Below, in pieces: positions 41,261 through 54,300 of a DNA stretch of 64,000 nt. The position numbers and the translations under genes were made by a program. Source of the DNA: Prostheceraeus crozeri (lineage: Eukaryota; Platyhelminthes; Polycladida; Euryleptidae); NCBI GenBank assembly GCA_907163375.1, contig CAJQUW010004412.1:105001-169000 (forward strand), written 5' to 3'. The notes below the pieces were generated by a model. The model saw nothing but the letters and a program-made list of their open reading frames with translations. It was not told the DNA's origin and did not search any database. How positions within the stretch are numbered: position 1 is the first letter of the stretch; every line of letters begins with the position of its first letter.

Positions 41261-42788
41261 ATTCCTAAAATCAATAAGCCCATAGAAGGTCCTCCTATTC
41301 TGAAATAAGAAATCAGAGCAGCCATCAGAAAGCTGAAACGTGGGAAAGCTGCGGGCCCGGATGAAATCGTTATTGAAATGATAGAAAGCACTGGACGAAT
41401 TTGGCATCGAGTATCTAACGAAAATAGCTAATGACATTTACGACAGCGGCGAAATACCTCACGATCTCTGCAAGTCTGTCTTTATTGCGATACCAAAGAA
41501 ACACGGTGCCATCAAATGTGAGTTTCATCGAACAATCAGCCTAATTAGCCACATTGTAAAAGTCGTTCTTCGAGTCATCATGGAACGAGTTCGCTGCCAC
41601 ATTAACCCCAAAATTTCAGAGTCACAATATGGTTTCAAGAAAGACAATGCCACAAGAAACGCTATATTCACATTGAGAACCGTAGCTGAGCGAGCAGTCG
41701 AATTGGATAATGACATATACATTTGCTTCATTGACTATGCAAAAGCATTCGATAAAGTCAAGCATAGTCAACTGTTCGATACATTGAAACAACTTGACCT
41801 TGACGGAAAAGATATTCGTCTAATCCGTAACCTGTACTGGAAGCAAACGGCAGCCATCAAAGTGAAATGAGAAACAGGTCAATTCGTTAACATTCAAAGG
41901 GTAGTACGGCAGGAGTGTGTTTTGTCTCCAGACCTGTTCAATTTGTACAGTGAAGAAATTTTCGACGAAACAAATCACATGAAAGGTTTAAACATCGGTG
42001 GTCACAACATCAATAACACAAGATTCGCAGATGACACCACTCTGCTCGCCGAATCGGAGAGTATGCTGCAACAATTGCTGGACGGTGTAATTAAAGAAAG
42101 TTCCAAGAAAGGTCTTACAATAAACATAAAGAAAACAAAATGTATAACTATTAGTAAGAAAGGGGTGACTCCAAGGTGCAGGATCCACGTGAGAGGCGAA
42201 CCAGTGGAGCAAGTCAACTCTTTTACCTACCTTGGAAACATAATAACATCTAACGGGAAATGTGACGATGAAATCAAAAGAAGAATTGGGATAGTGAAAA
42301 GTGCCTTCCAAAAGATGCACAAACTATTTAAAGACCGGAAAATAAACAGCCAAGTCAAGAATAGAATCCTCGAATGCTACTTCTACCCCATCCTGATGTA
42401 CGGTTGCGAAGGTTGGACTATTTCCCCAGAGAACGAGAGAAGACTGAATGCGGCGGAAATGTGGTTTTACCGACGAATTCTAAGAATATCTTGGATCCAG
42501 CATGTCCCAAACGATGAGGTGTTGCGTCGGTGCAGTGCAAGGCGCAGTGTACTACACAATGTAAGAGTACGGCAAGCCAAGTTCTACGGGCACGCGATGA
42601 GAAAAAGACAAATGAAGAACATCGCCATAACAGGAAAGCTAAATGGACGACGAGCAAGAGGGAGACCAAGGCTCACCTACATCCATAGTCTCTCCAACTG
42701 GCTACAGACCGGAGAAGCCGAAGCAATTCGATCAACGAATAATCGAGAAAGATGGAGAACCATGATCGCCAACGTCCGCATCGGATAG
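41261..42788 (+). pseudogene. LINE ORF, reverse transcriptase part, broken
   Basis: RT motifs occur in sequence: AIRKLKRGKAAGPDEI (41315 on), then after a frameshift near 41385 IPKKHGAIK, SQYGFKKDNATRNAI, FIDYAKAFDKVKH (motif A), a TGA at 41868-41870, then NNTRFADDTTLLA (motif C, FADD for YADD) and FTYLGNIIT. The C-terminal part has MYGCEGWTI and RRILRISW. Stops at 41258 and 41309, the frameshift and the TGA make it inactive. Confidence 0.88.
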
Positions 42789-42815
42789 GGCACCGGGAGT
42801 GAGTGAGTGAGTGAG

Positions 42816-42828
42816 TAATGATCCTTTA
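42816..42828 (+). repeat. LINE TSD, right
   Basis: TAATGATCCTTTA, direct copy of 39383-39395. Confidence 0.9.
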
Positions 42829-43190
42829 CTATAGAGTCAAAATAAATAACATAGCAGCAAAAAGAACAAATCTAGCAAAACGTCTACGCATTTCTGCAGA
42901 AAACGCAATAGAGACAAAATTAAGGTCTACAGGTTTTCACTCAACACCACACCAAGTTTTATGAATATCCATGCAATACTCTGCCATACAGCCTTCACAA
43001 CATGACAAAATCAAATTAGATCTTTTGTTGACATCGGTCGGGATTAATCAAAGAATGCTAAAAAGCAATCTTATGCGACCGTGCAGTTGTATATTCCCTA
43101 TGTTTCGGCTTAGCCTTTATCAAGGGATACAGAAAAAGGAATTCTACTGAATGTCGTAAAGAAAAATTAAACTACCTATATAGCACACAT
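42829..43190 (-). mobile_element. PLE-like terminal repeat remnant
   Basis: 42829-43010 is similar to 59210-59460 (TTTACTATAGRGTCAAAAT, AGGTCTACAGG, ATATCCATGCAATA). Next to the second copy lies a GIY-YIG endonuclease remnant, and here a hammerhead-like motif follows, so both are taken as Penelope-like element ends. Confidence 0.55.
43095..43127 (-). ncRNA. Degenerate hammerhead-ribozyme-like motif
   Basis: On the minus strand: TCCC, TTGATAA, stem AGGC-TAA-GCC, GAAAC, ATA, GGGA. Stem I (TCCC/GGGA) and stem II can pair and GAAAC is intact, but the first core box is TTGATAA instead of CTGATGA. This is the minimal type I layout with a very short stem III known from Penelope-like elements. Confidence 0.5.
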
Positions 43191-44308
43191 AGATCTATAT
43201 ATAGATCATAAACATTGTGACATGCTAATGCAGAATTTAAGAAAAATATCATGGATTGCTTGAGATATCACAAGGATAAAAAGAACTAATCTATGCAAAA
43301 AGGAATAACTTAAAGTTACGCAGAATTAATTGGGCAATTATTTTTCGACCCATCACTGTATATTGAAACATGTCAGGGACGCTTTAATTACTTGTTACGT
43401 GAGTACAGCATTACATGCACGTACTAATCGTCAGACTTAAGTCAGTCTTACCTAACTTCTCTACTAATCATGATGAGTTTGCGAATATACTGAACGGTGA
43501 ATACATACCTCTATCATTTCTACATCAGGCCAATTAGCTACATAAGGAGTGGGTATTGATTTAGGTTTGTGACTTGTATTCAACAAAGACTATAAAATAG
43601 TTCGCCATCTGCGAACGCCAAAAACGAACATCTGCTTGGAAGTCAGCATGAATTTTTGAACCTAAACGTAGCCCAAAATAGACAATTCTTTACAGAAAAC
43701 TCACTTCAATTAACGAAGGCAGCCATCAACAATGAAATACGAAATCCTAACACCTAGACTACTTTTGGTGTTAAGTTTTAGGCGTAAGAGTTTTACGCCC
43801 CTTCGTAAAGTTACAATTCGTACAGCTTGGGATCATATCAAACTCATATAACACTTCAGGTTTGAGTCTTGAACATGTCACCATTGAAAAGAGCGACACG
43901 GAAAACCCCTGGATATGTTCTTATCTCAAAAAGTCAAATTTTGCTTATACGCCAGTTCGTCAACATAGCGACGTCGTGTTGTTTTTCATGCAGCATTTCT
44001 TGATTGAGAAAGCGCGTGCGCATTTCAAAATTGTGAAAATTGATTTACGTGTTGAAGTCATAGAATTCGACCCGTCCATTAGCAGCCTATGTCACAATTT
44101 CAATTCGAATTTTTAACGAATGATGAAGGATTAACCAGTGCTTGCATATAGTCAATGAAGAAACCTGATCAGTACGTGGAGCTCGGTTTTGCCAAGTAAG
44201 TGGCATTATTGTTGAAGTATGAACTACTTTGCTAGCTTGTTAGATATGTAATCCTGCTTTATCTATTCAATTTTATTGATAACACGCAATTCATGTAAAT
44301 AGCCTGAA

Positions 44309-44450
44309 TGTATATAGCGTAGGTCGGTTAAGTCAAATCATTTCTGCATGTCCTATCATCCATGGTGTGCAATCGGGATCCGTTGGAGGTCGGATCGAGT
44401 TCTGGTTGAAAAAATAGCAAAGTATAGAATTGATTAGCTACCTGGGCCAG
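44309..44450 (+). repeat. tRNA-derived SINE-like copy 1
   Basis: About 140 bp with a box-A-like TAGCGTAGGTCGGTTAAG and a box-B-like GGATCGAGTTC about 75 bp later. A direct copy lies 434 bp downstream. Confidence 0.4.
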
Positions 44451-44742
44451 GTAAGTGAATCGACAAGACTTTTAACAACTCATTCAATGATGACAGGAAA
44501 CGGGAGCATTTATGACATGATCAGCCATGATATGATCAAGAATAATTTTTCTAATCACTAATTGCTTCATTTAATTAGGCACACCACACTGTTTCCTACG
44601 CCAAGCAAGTGTCTCGGCTGACCAAGTGGATAAGTTCAGTAATCAATTACTACATGAGCTTAAGCAGCTTACGGTTAAATTTTATGAGAATAAGTAAGAG
44701 ATAAAAGAGCTTTTCGGGTTGTGCAACGAATTAGGAAATGAA

Positions 44743-44883
44743 CTGTATATAGCGTAGGTCGGTTAAGTCAAATCATTCCTGTATGTCCTATCATCCATGG
44801 TGTGCAATCGGGATTCGTTAGAGGTCGGGTCGGGTTCTGGTTGAAAAAATAGCAAAGTATAAAATTGATTAGCTACCTGGGCA
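44743..44883 (+). repeat. tRNA-derived SINE-like copy 2
   Basis: Direct repeat of 44309-44450 with a few substitutions; the box-B-like part reads GGGTCGGGTTC. The two copies could alternatively be a short LTR-like pair. Confidence 0.4.
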
Positions 44884-46364
44884 TATGTGGGTGAAAAGCT
44901 CCAGTGAACGTAGGCAAACAAATGTGTATTGAATTACAACTTTATGTCATAAATATAGTTCAGGTTTATATAAAGCCTAGGTTTGCTTGAATTTTTGAAT
45001 AGACTTTATCACATAACGAAGAGCGCACCTGTTTCTTATTATATGTAAATAACTTTTCATGAATATATTTATTATTTTTATTTTGAAGCATGTACCATCG
45101 GATATTGTTCGCAGATAGAAAGGGCTGTGTTGGAAGATTGTATTCCATTCTATAGACCCTAATATAGGCCTCTACCAACATTTGTTGTGCTTTTAGACCA
45201 GGGGGTGGGGCTAGGGAGGGCCTTCCTAAAATTTCACCTACTCGCAGCAGCTCCGAAACATTCAGTTAAACTATAGTCTAATTCATCAATAGGCTATGTC
45301 TTAAAATGCAAAGCAAATATTTCCTTAACAATTCTGAATGATTTCATTTTAATTACCCTACCATCCATATGCCTCTTTCTCCTGTCACGTGACTCATGAT
45401 CATGATTCTTCAATGACTCATGATCATTGAATGAAATAAAGCTACCACAGCGAGTTTAGAGATGCAGACCGACCTCTTTGATACAGGACCCCACAGATTT
45501 AGATTGTTTAATCCTCTAAGTTCGCTGAAGATGCGATAAACGGGAATTTTCACTAGGGCTGTAAGATCTTACTGAATGGACGAGAATCTCATGCATCAGT
45601 TGAAAAGCAAAAACTTTCATCTCTTGCGCTTATCTTATGTCATGAATATCTTCAGAATGTTCATTGTCATTCCATCAAATTTTAAGAAATCCCATCCACA
45701 TGTCAGACTGTTTCTGCCTACATTAGAACGTGATTGACTTCTGCTAGTATGACAACTTGACCATGACATCTTAAGAACATTTCCGCGACAACTTCGCCTG
45801 ACCGGTCGGCCAGAGAAATTCGACTTGTGCCTATAAACAACAATAAGGGCTCTTTGATAATCTGGTTAATGGTAAAATAAGACGAAAATTCAACCTATCC
45901 AGCAGGATGATGATTAATTAAACCCTCTTAAAATAATTCTTGCACTCGGAAAGTCTAAGGAAAACACTCGTTGACATCGTTGCCAAAGTAAAAAGCTAGA
46001 ACATGATTGTACGACACACGGGTGACGGGAAGACCAGTTAAGGGACAAAAAAATGACACCTCTAAACATTCATTTTTTGGATATTATATAACATGTGCAT
46101 TTCATACATAAAAGTTATTAAAATATTTATCGGGCTCATTGTGTGTAATAGGTGATTTTTCAAAATGGCCGCCAAAAACTATAAAAACCCAATTTTCAAG
46201 TAATGAATCTGTCAAGAGCTATACAATTTTTCTTCTATGCATTAAATACCATCCGGAAATTCCAAAGGCATGATATAATACATCATATCTGCTGTTTAGT
46301 GTCATAGATACACCTATATATAGCTTATACTACTCATAAATTAAATATGTATAAGTAGTAATTT

Positions 46365-46555
46365 TTTATTTGTTAAGATACATGTGTAGAAAATCTCCCC
46401 AATGTTATGGTCGAATTTATAAATTTGATAAGAGTAAATAGAAGATTGAACGGCCTTCGGCGTCCTGCGCCTTCTCTAGGTCGATGGTAACCATTAAATT
46501 TACAAATTCGGCCGTAACATTGGGGAGTTTTTCTATCTTAACCAATAAAAATATT
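46365..46555. repeat. Foldback repeat inside the left part of the 5.3-kb element
   Basis: Inverted arms around AATCTCCCCAATGTTATGG and its near-complement surround a GC-rich centre (GGCCTTCGGCGTCCTGCGCC). Looks like a nested MITE. Confidence 0.65.
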
Positions 46556-48097
46556 ATCTCCCGCTGTCTGGTCAATTATATACTGAGTAGTATGTCTACA
46601 GGTACTCAAGTTTGGCTTATAACAAATACATGTACTATTACATATAGACCTATAAGAAGATGGAACATTAAAACGTTGGGTCATTTTACTTTCATACGAA
46701 CAGTAAGTAAAGTTTACAAATTAAATGTAAATACTAATGAGTTATCTGATACTCGATATATCTAGTGCACATAAAAAATCTGTCATTTGTGTTGTATTTA
46801 ATATTCTTTAATGGTCAGAATAGATGACAATGTGAAGGAAACCAAAGAAAGTGAACTCATTAAAAACTTTTCACAATGTCGTATTTGAAATATGGCATAT
46901 CTATGACCGTGTTGCAGCTATAAAGCTTACAATGTAGATATCTATTACAATATCTATTACATTCCTTTATAGTGTAGATTATCTGAAATATTCAAATGTA
47001 TTGATTCGTTGATGCTATTAATGACAAACTCATCTCATTACATTCTTGTTCAAAATGGCTCACGCACGACGTCTTATGTCTCATGATGAAAATCGCTACA
47101 AAGTGTGTATCATTTGCTTTGAGAAGGGTTCCTATCAAATCACCGCCACTTTTCTTCAGCGGATTAAAGATTACTTCATCGAAAATTATGAAATCGACGA
47201 CGAATGTTTGCCTGCCGTTGTTTATGGAAAATGTAGAGCAACATTAACAGACATCAGTTCGGGTAAGAAGGATCGCTCTGTTCTTCCACAAGTGTATGAC
47301 TTTTCAAAAATTCTACCAGAATACTCCAGGTCAACACGCTCTTCTCCTAATCCAATTTGTAACTGTGATATTTGTAAAGTTGCCAAGGAAACCATACACG
47401 CACCTAAAGCAAGAAAAGGTCGCCCTCCTCTGACTCCTGGATCTAGCAAAACGCCGAAACTCGTCGCAAAAGTATGCATTCATTGTAAAACACCTGTTGG
47501 AAGAGGATTACCGCATAAATGCAACGTGAGTACCTTACGTCGAAATCTAATCGAAACTTGTGACAACTCTGACGAAAGAACAAAAGAAATTGTGGCAAGC
47601 AAGATAATAAAAGATAGGTGCGATGCTTCTTCTTCAAGATCGATATGTTTACAGACTAGAGGTCCAAAACAGTTACCTGTAAACGTCATCTCATCAGGCG
47701 ACAAGGCATCACAATTCTTCTCCGCAGATGAGCTCTCTCCAGTTGGCAATGGGGATCTCGAATAAGCAGATGAGGTTAACTCTTATTCCATTCCTTCGAA
47801 GTGTGATGGGCAGAGAAGTTGTGCAACCGTATACGGATACATTTCTACAAGATCGGGACAAAAAATTGGAAGACTTTTTTGTACACTCTCAGATAGATTT
47901 CGGAACTGTAACAAAGGAAGTTGTGTACTGTGTCGACGTTCCTGCTCTGATACAACACGTCTGCCTACTACGTGGTCTTGACCTGCACAGTCATGACCTA
48001 AATATCAAACTAGGCATTGACAGTGGAGGAATGTTTATGAAGTTTTGCCTTAACATCTTCATGACTGATGAGGAGGAATCAAAATCATTTCAAAATA

Positions 48098-49775
48098 CAG
48101 ATTGTTTCATAAAAAATGGATCACCCTTAAACATCGCCTAAAACTTCAACTTTGTCTAACTCCGCCAAACTTGAACGAATTTCTCTGAAATTTGGAAGAT
48201 ATGTCAGTTGTGCTTACTAATATCATTGTTGGAAATTTCAAGCATGAATATTGAGTTGTTTTCCTGTTATAGATGAAAAAGTAGTATATAATTTGATCTT
48301 CATTTAGCAATGTTATACAAAATCATACCTCACTCTTATAAAATTACATTTGTGTTCCTTTGTTATGTAATATGCTGTTCTACAAGCCAAAAGCTATCAA
48401 GCAAAACAAAAATAAAGAAAATCGGTCAATCAGAGCCAGTACAGCACCATCATTCATCAACAATAATGTAACTGCTACATGTGATTAACTGGACTTCATG
48501 TTCCATAGCTTCCTGACTTCGTTGCGGTGGCGGTGTTGGCAGCACTCCTGATTGCTTTCAGCTAGAAATCTATCTCTTACCGGTTGAAAACAATACAAAG
48601 CACAAATGAACAATAACGAGATCGCATTCACAAAAGTCACCTAGTCAGCCTTGCTAGAACTAGGGTTTTCTTTGCGAGCTACAAGCAAGCGACTAAATGT
48701 CCCTTACACAAATGTGCATCGATGGCATAATGATGATTTTCGACTCTGTCGTAAAGAGGGCTGTGGCCGTCCACGCAAAACATCCAAACTTAGAGACCGC
48801 CTAATTTTGAGATTTGTTAAAGTTGATCCAAGTCTCTCGTTAACTGAGATGGCTGCACTAGCCTCGTCTATTTCTAAGTCCACTATTCATAGAAGACTTA
48901 TTGAGTCGAATTTCAAGAGCTGTAAAAGACCCTCTCAGATCGAATTATCAGATCAGCATGCAAAAAGACGTCTCAGATGGGCAATGAGTCATTGTCACTG
49001 GCGAAATCGATGGGATCGGGTTGTCTGGTCTGATGAGGCATCAGTCCGTCTGAAGGATAGTGATGGTCGATTGAGATTATGGATAAAATCTGATCAGGAA
49101 ATTCCGAGACATTTACATCATCCCCGGGTACAAGGTGGTGCGACTCTACTGATTTGGGCTGGCATTTGGACCAATGGCCGCTCTGAACTTCACATACAGC
49201 AAGGAACCATGAATTCTGAACGCTACGTGAATGTTTTACGAATGAACATTGGCCAAATGACAGATCAACTTGGTTATTTATGGATGATAATGCTGTGTAT
49301 AATGATAATGCTGTGTATAATGATAATGTGTGTCACAGGAGTAGTAGAGTCAACTTATGCAAGTCTCAATTAGGGCTTAGGACATTATCTTGGCCAGCTC
49401 GTTCTCCTGATCTGAATCCCATAGAAAATGTATGGAGTATTCTAAAACGTAACGTTCGTCGTTCACTGCTACCTACAGATGGCGTATCACAACTTACGTC
49501 ACTGTTAAAAAGAGAGTGGAGAAAGTTAGATCAGTCAAAAATCAACGATATCATCGAATCAATGCCTAGACGAATTGGTAATGTCATTGACAATAAGGGT
49601 AGGGCCACAAAATATTAGCTTCTTTAGAACCGTTACTGTATCATAACTTATCAGACTATATAAGGACATTTAAATATATTAGGGACATGAAATAACATGA
49701 AAAATGCTTTCTGTATCATACTTATGTTATATTTAGTCAAATTTTAGGATGATCCACTTTTTATGAAACGAACTG
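48098..49775 (+). mobile_element. Tc1-like element nested in the 5.3-kb transposon
   Basis: 1,678 bp with TIRs starting CAG-TTNGTTTCATAAAAA followed by TGGATCA, and a TA duplication (48096-48097 and 49776-49777). Size and TSD are typical of Tc1. Confidence 0.9.
48651..49618 (+). pseudogene. Tc1-like DDE transposase, frameshifted
   Basis: The first part has paired helix-turn-helix regions (RATSKRLNVPYTNVHRW and SISKSTIHRRLIES) joined by the GRPRK hook, then VVWSDEASV (first Asp). A frameshift falls near 49265, and the second frame starts at MDDNA (second Asp) and reaches WPARSPDLNPIENVW (Glu). An 18-bp unit (ATGATAATGCTGTGTATA) is tandemly repeated right at the second Asp, inserting NDNAVY-type residues. 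Inactive as it stands. Confidence 0.88.
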
Positions 49776-51346
49776 TAGTTCTGTAAGGAAGACTATCATC
49801 ATCGCAATTATTCCGGATCTCAAGGAGACACATTTTAATGTTAAAAAAGTCATGGACTTATTGGAATTCAAGAACTTAGATATTACTTTTACTTATGCAA
49901 TGGACTTCAAGCTGGCTAACATCGTTGCTGGTATCCAAGCTCACGGCTGTAGTTACCCATGCTTATGGTGTGAATGCCCTAAAACCGACTTCTCCTCACC
50001 ACGACGTGCAAGACAGTATCCGTTGAGATCGATAGGTGATGTCCGCTCGAAGTCCTCTCGATTCCGTTCCGATCATAATGTCGCAGCGAAAGACGTGCAG
50101 AACTGTGTTAATGATCCCCTCATACTGGCTCCAGATAATGACATTTTCCTACGACACATTCCTCCACCATAGCTTCACATGCTATTGCGCATTACGAATG
50201 AGATGTTCAAGGAAATGAAAAAGTCAGAAGTTGGCAAATTGTCTCCGATGTTTGGGTACACAAACTTGGAATATCACGTCCAGCGTACCACTCTCATGAT
50301 TTCAATGGGAATATGTGCAAACAGATCTTAACAAATGTCGATATTTTGTATCGAATTATTATGGAGAATAATGCCCATCAGCTCATGCCATATTTGTCTG
50401 CATTTAAGAGCTTCGATGATGTGAGGATTTCCTGCTTTGGAAAGGATCTCTTACCTGATTTTGAGAAACGAATTGCGATATTTCAAGAAAGGTACCATCT
50501 TTTGATTATAAGTACCACTCCAGCATTTCATATTTTATTATGTCACGTTGTGCAATTCTGCAAATTTTTTAAATCTGCTTTAGGAAAATTTTCAGAACAA
50601 GCATCAGAAAGTGTCCATCATGACTTTTACAATATGTGGAACTCATCAGGAAAGGTGGACAAGTCAAATGTTAATTATGGAACTAACTTATATAAAGCGG
50701 TACTACGCTATAACGGACGACACCTTGGTGAATATATAACGCTTAGGTACTCATGAATGTTCTTAAGCAAGTCGTATAAAGAAATATATACGTAACTATG
50801 TTTGATTTATTCGTTTTTTGAAAAAAACATCTTTGACTATGAAACATCTATGATAGAGTATTATGATGTATTCTAATACCTTTGCTTAGAACATAATAAG
50901 TGATTCAAAAATATATTTTGATCTCCCCATACAACAGGAGCACGCAGTATCGTTTTCTAGACAAAACTCATAGAAACTAAAGTCCAAAAAAGAAGCCTTA
51001 GACCTACCTACTTAGCATTTCATTTATGAGTAGTACAAGCTATGTATAGGCGTATTTATGACACTAAACAGCAGATATAATGTATTATATCATGCCTTTG
51101 GAATTTCCGGATGGTATTTAATGCATAGAAGAAAAATTGTATAGCTCTTGACAGATTCATTACTTGGAAATTGGGTTTTTATAGTTTTTGGCGGCCATTT
51201 TGAAAAGTCACCTATTACACACAATGAGCCCGATAAATATTTTAATAACTTTTATGTATGAAATGCACATGTTATATAATATCCAAAAAATGAATGTTTA
51301 GAGGTGTCATTTTTTTGTCCCTTAACTGGTCTTCCCGTCACCCGTG

Positions 51347-54300
51347 GAGAGTTCGTATACATAGCAGCGATGAAACAGGGCCAGTGGTTCAAAGGCACCA
51401 TTCGGTGACCCAATCAATAACCCGGTTTTTTCGTTTCTGGGCTTTGCTGCTTTTGTAGCCATAGAGCAAGCTTTTAACTAAAATTTGAAATCAGAGTAAA
51501 TTATGCAAAAGGCAACATAAATGTTCAAAAATAGAAGTCTTCTTGTATGCCAATTTAGGTCCCATTTTGGTTGATATAACTTAAATGCATGTAGGCCCAT
51601 ATATTTTCAGAGGAACATTCAGAGGATCTTGGTTAGATTTGAACAGATCTGTAGTGGTTTGTGCGGAACGTGATCAAATTAATATCACTCCTCCCTGAAC
51701 GAACTGCTTTACTAGTGAAAGGCAGTACAAAGCTGCTACAAACACAAAACTAATTAATGACGCCATTACTAGTTCAATTTAAAGCGCCTTCAATTTCACA
51801 GTATTTGACATGTAGGCCTTGTATCGATTTGAACTTTTTTGTACATCGACTAGCCTTAGTTTCATCAATAATCATTTACGTACAGTTCATCGGAATCTTT
51901 TGATAGCAATCTTCTTCTTGTAAACAATATATTGTCACAATATATTATTACAATACATATTCTCTTGTAAGTCAAATATATGGTAGAATTCAACTATATC
52001 ACAAAAATGCAGCTTGAATAAATTGTCTTCTTATTCCTTCGAGTGTCATATCCAACAGCATAATATAGTACATGCAGCAATAAATTAAGTAATCCAGCAC
52101 ATATGCAGCATATTGATAAGCAAGCGCCTTAAAAAATTGCCAAAACAGAAGAATTGGCGGAAAATACATCCCTGTTTCCTAATAATTGAAATGCTCGTTA
52201 TCAGAATAAAATTTGTCAAAGCACAATCCAATTTCAATGACTACAATGAAATCAAAATATATTTCTTTCTATACTGGTATAATAGAATGTGGATAGCATG
52301 TTGTTATGAAACGTGTGAGTACAACTGTCATTTAGTCTATGACAACAATGAAGCAAACTCAAGATTACGGGATGCCATGATGATAAATAAGCTGAAGCCA
52401 GAACAAAGCAACAGCATTCAGCTTAAATGTAAAAAAAATTGTAAAAGAAATATCAGAGTTTCATCCAAGACGAATGCAGTTTCCGCCAGAATGAGCAGTA
52501 TGCATCCGTTAACCGCCTAGAAATTTGTTTTGCAATCCCTAAAATGTTAGCCCCCCCCTACCGAAAAATCATTCCCGCGTGCCTGTTTTAGACCTTCATG
52601 TAGCCTACATCCTATTAATTTCATGCGGGCCTACATTAGGGGTGTCAGGCGAAATCGGTCGTGCCATTGTTTTATGAAGAAAGTGCTGTCGGGGAAATCG
52701 AAAGAAATTTTGTCGAGGATAATAATAATTATTGAGCTTTACGATCATAATTTTCCCGACGAGATATCTTCGATTTCTCCGACAGGAACGACTATATGTT
52801 TCCCCACGGAACGTAAGCTTTATCATAACCTAGGTTGCAACTTTGTAAGGTTAACTAGGGATAAATTAGGCCATGCCCCGTATGTATATAGGCGATATAG
52901 GCCTATATCGCAAAGGCTCCACAATAGTGTCAGTTGTGAATATCTGACCTACATGTATTTCTATATGCTTTTACAGGGAAGCTAGAATTCATATTTTTGG
53001 AAGTTACATTATTTCTGAAACTAGACACGTGGTCATGTCAGTCGGACATGCTAGATGCTGTTGCAGTTGCATATAGTGATACTAATTGTTTAACCTGCTT
53101 TAGACTGATGTTCACCATCCCCGTAAATCGGAAATCATTCTTGCAGAAATTAAATCCATCTCTACTCAAACATAATCTTGCCCTTTGGAAAATCCTACAA
53201 TTGCTAAAAAATTCGTCTGCTTTTGCAGAGCTCAAACCGATTTAGTTGCTCTCAACATTGAGAAAGAATAAAAATTTAACATGTCTTTCGTTTATCAACT
53301 CTTCCGTTCTGCATACAACTGCAACTTTGATTAAATTATACCTGAAACTTGACTGCTTTTTTAGCCTGTATGCGTACATACATGTACATGTACACTATAT
53401 ACACGTAGCATTAGTATTGTTGCCTAGACTCGAGTAATATTGTTGTAAATCTACCGGTCATTTCTCAAAAAGTCAGTAATTTCTGAGAGTCAATAATTTT
53501 CCTAATTTTGGTGATTTAAATCAAAAATATTGCAAATGGATCACTTTCTGCTATTTCATAGGAGTCTTGCACTCATTTTGTCCGAGATCGCGATGATCCG
53601 TTGGCCTACTCAGCATTTATAGCCTATCGCGCTAGCTGTCGTAGCGGAAACAGAGGGAGGGGCAATTCGATAACTACATAACTACTTCGCAAATTTTGTA
53701 AACTCAGTTTTCCCGAAAAGTTTACGGTGCTAGAACATTTAATTATTTAGATCTAATTATGACTTGGAGCAACTGCTCAAATGGTAGCATTCAAAAACCG
53801 GCTACGTTCGATTAGATGTGCATTCATATATTTCAACAAATGTAAAATACTGCAGGCTATATTACTATTATTACATTATTAAGTTCACCAGATTACAATA
53901 GCTTTATGCATTAATTAAAAATGAAATTGACAACAGATATGGTTGCAACGTTTCAAAAAAATTTTCGACAAAATCTACAATTGCTGATCAAATCAGCAAA
54001 TTCAAATTGGATTTGTGATCTAAGAATCGTTTATAGAATGATGTTTCATTATAAAAGTATTGTTCAAGTGGTTGGAAAGAATTAGGCATACTGTATTGCT
54101 TGAACAAGCAGTGTCCATTTTTTGTTATCTAATAAAACTTGTTTTAATTGAATTCTCTTTCCTCATTAGGCCTACATTAAATATATAAAAAGTTAGCCTA
54201 GATTCAAACTATGGTGGGAACAAAGACACACTGCATAGATTTCTGAATACACTTTTGAAGAGACTGCTCGGCTAGGAATTTCAAAATAGTCGCTGAAATT

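Larger units (their letters stand above)
39396..42815 (+). mobile_element. RTE-like LINE retrotransposon, near full length
   Basis: 3,420 bp between 13-bp TSDs. GC-richer 5' region (39396-39790), endonuclease and reverse transcriptase in order, and a 3' tail of GAGT repeats (about 42797-42815) instead of poly-A, as in RTE-clade elements. It inserted into a repeat whose other copy lies at 59204-59460. Confidence 0.9.
43191..46016. other. Non-coding stretch with two SINE-like copies
   Basis: No protein gene is recognised. It contains the tRNA-like repeat pair at 44309-44450 and 44743-44883. The remainder is AT-rich without clear structure. Confidence 0.4.
47046..50756 (+). pseudogene. Putative transposase of the 5.3-kb element, split
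   Basis: 47046-47765 has cysteine pairs at CIICFEKG and CNCDICKVAK, then VCIHCKTPVGRGLPHKC, a probable zinc-binding N-terminus. 47728-48097 continues after a frameshift with LGIDSGGMFMKFCLNIF. A Tc1 element interrupts at 48098-49775; the frame resumes exactly at the TA duplication and reads on to MDFKLANIVAGIQAHGCSYP and CLWCECPK (C-x2-C). 50313-50756 supplies the C-terminal part with FSEQASESVHHDF. The conserved acidic residues (D in GIDSGG, D in MDFKL, E in ASESVH) would suit a DDE transposase with a zinc-bearing insertion. I do not know the superfamily. Confidence 0.6.
46017..51346. mobile_element. 5.3-kb TIR transposon of unassigned superfamily
   Basis: The TIRs are about 325 bp (46017-46341 and 51021-51346), ending CACGGGTGACGGGAAGACCA and with few differences by eye. 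No convincing TSD was found. It encodes a zinc-binding protein in at least three pieces and is interrupted by a Tc1 element. Confidence 0.9.

Noticed and set aside
52113..52520. 135-codon frame as a protein gene
   Set aside because: Composition is low-complexity, no family resemblance, and part of its start recurs as repeat sequence near 57640.
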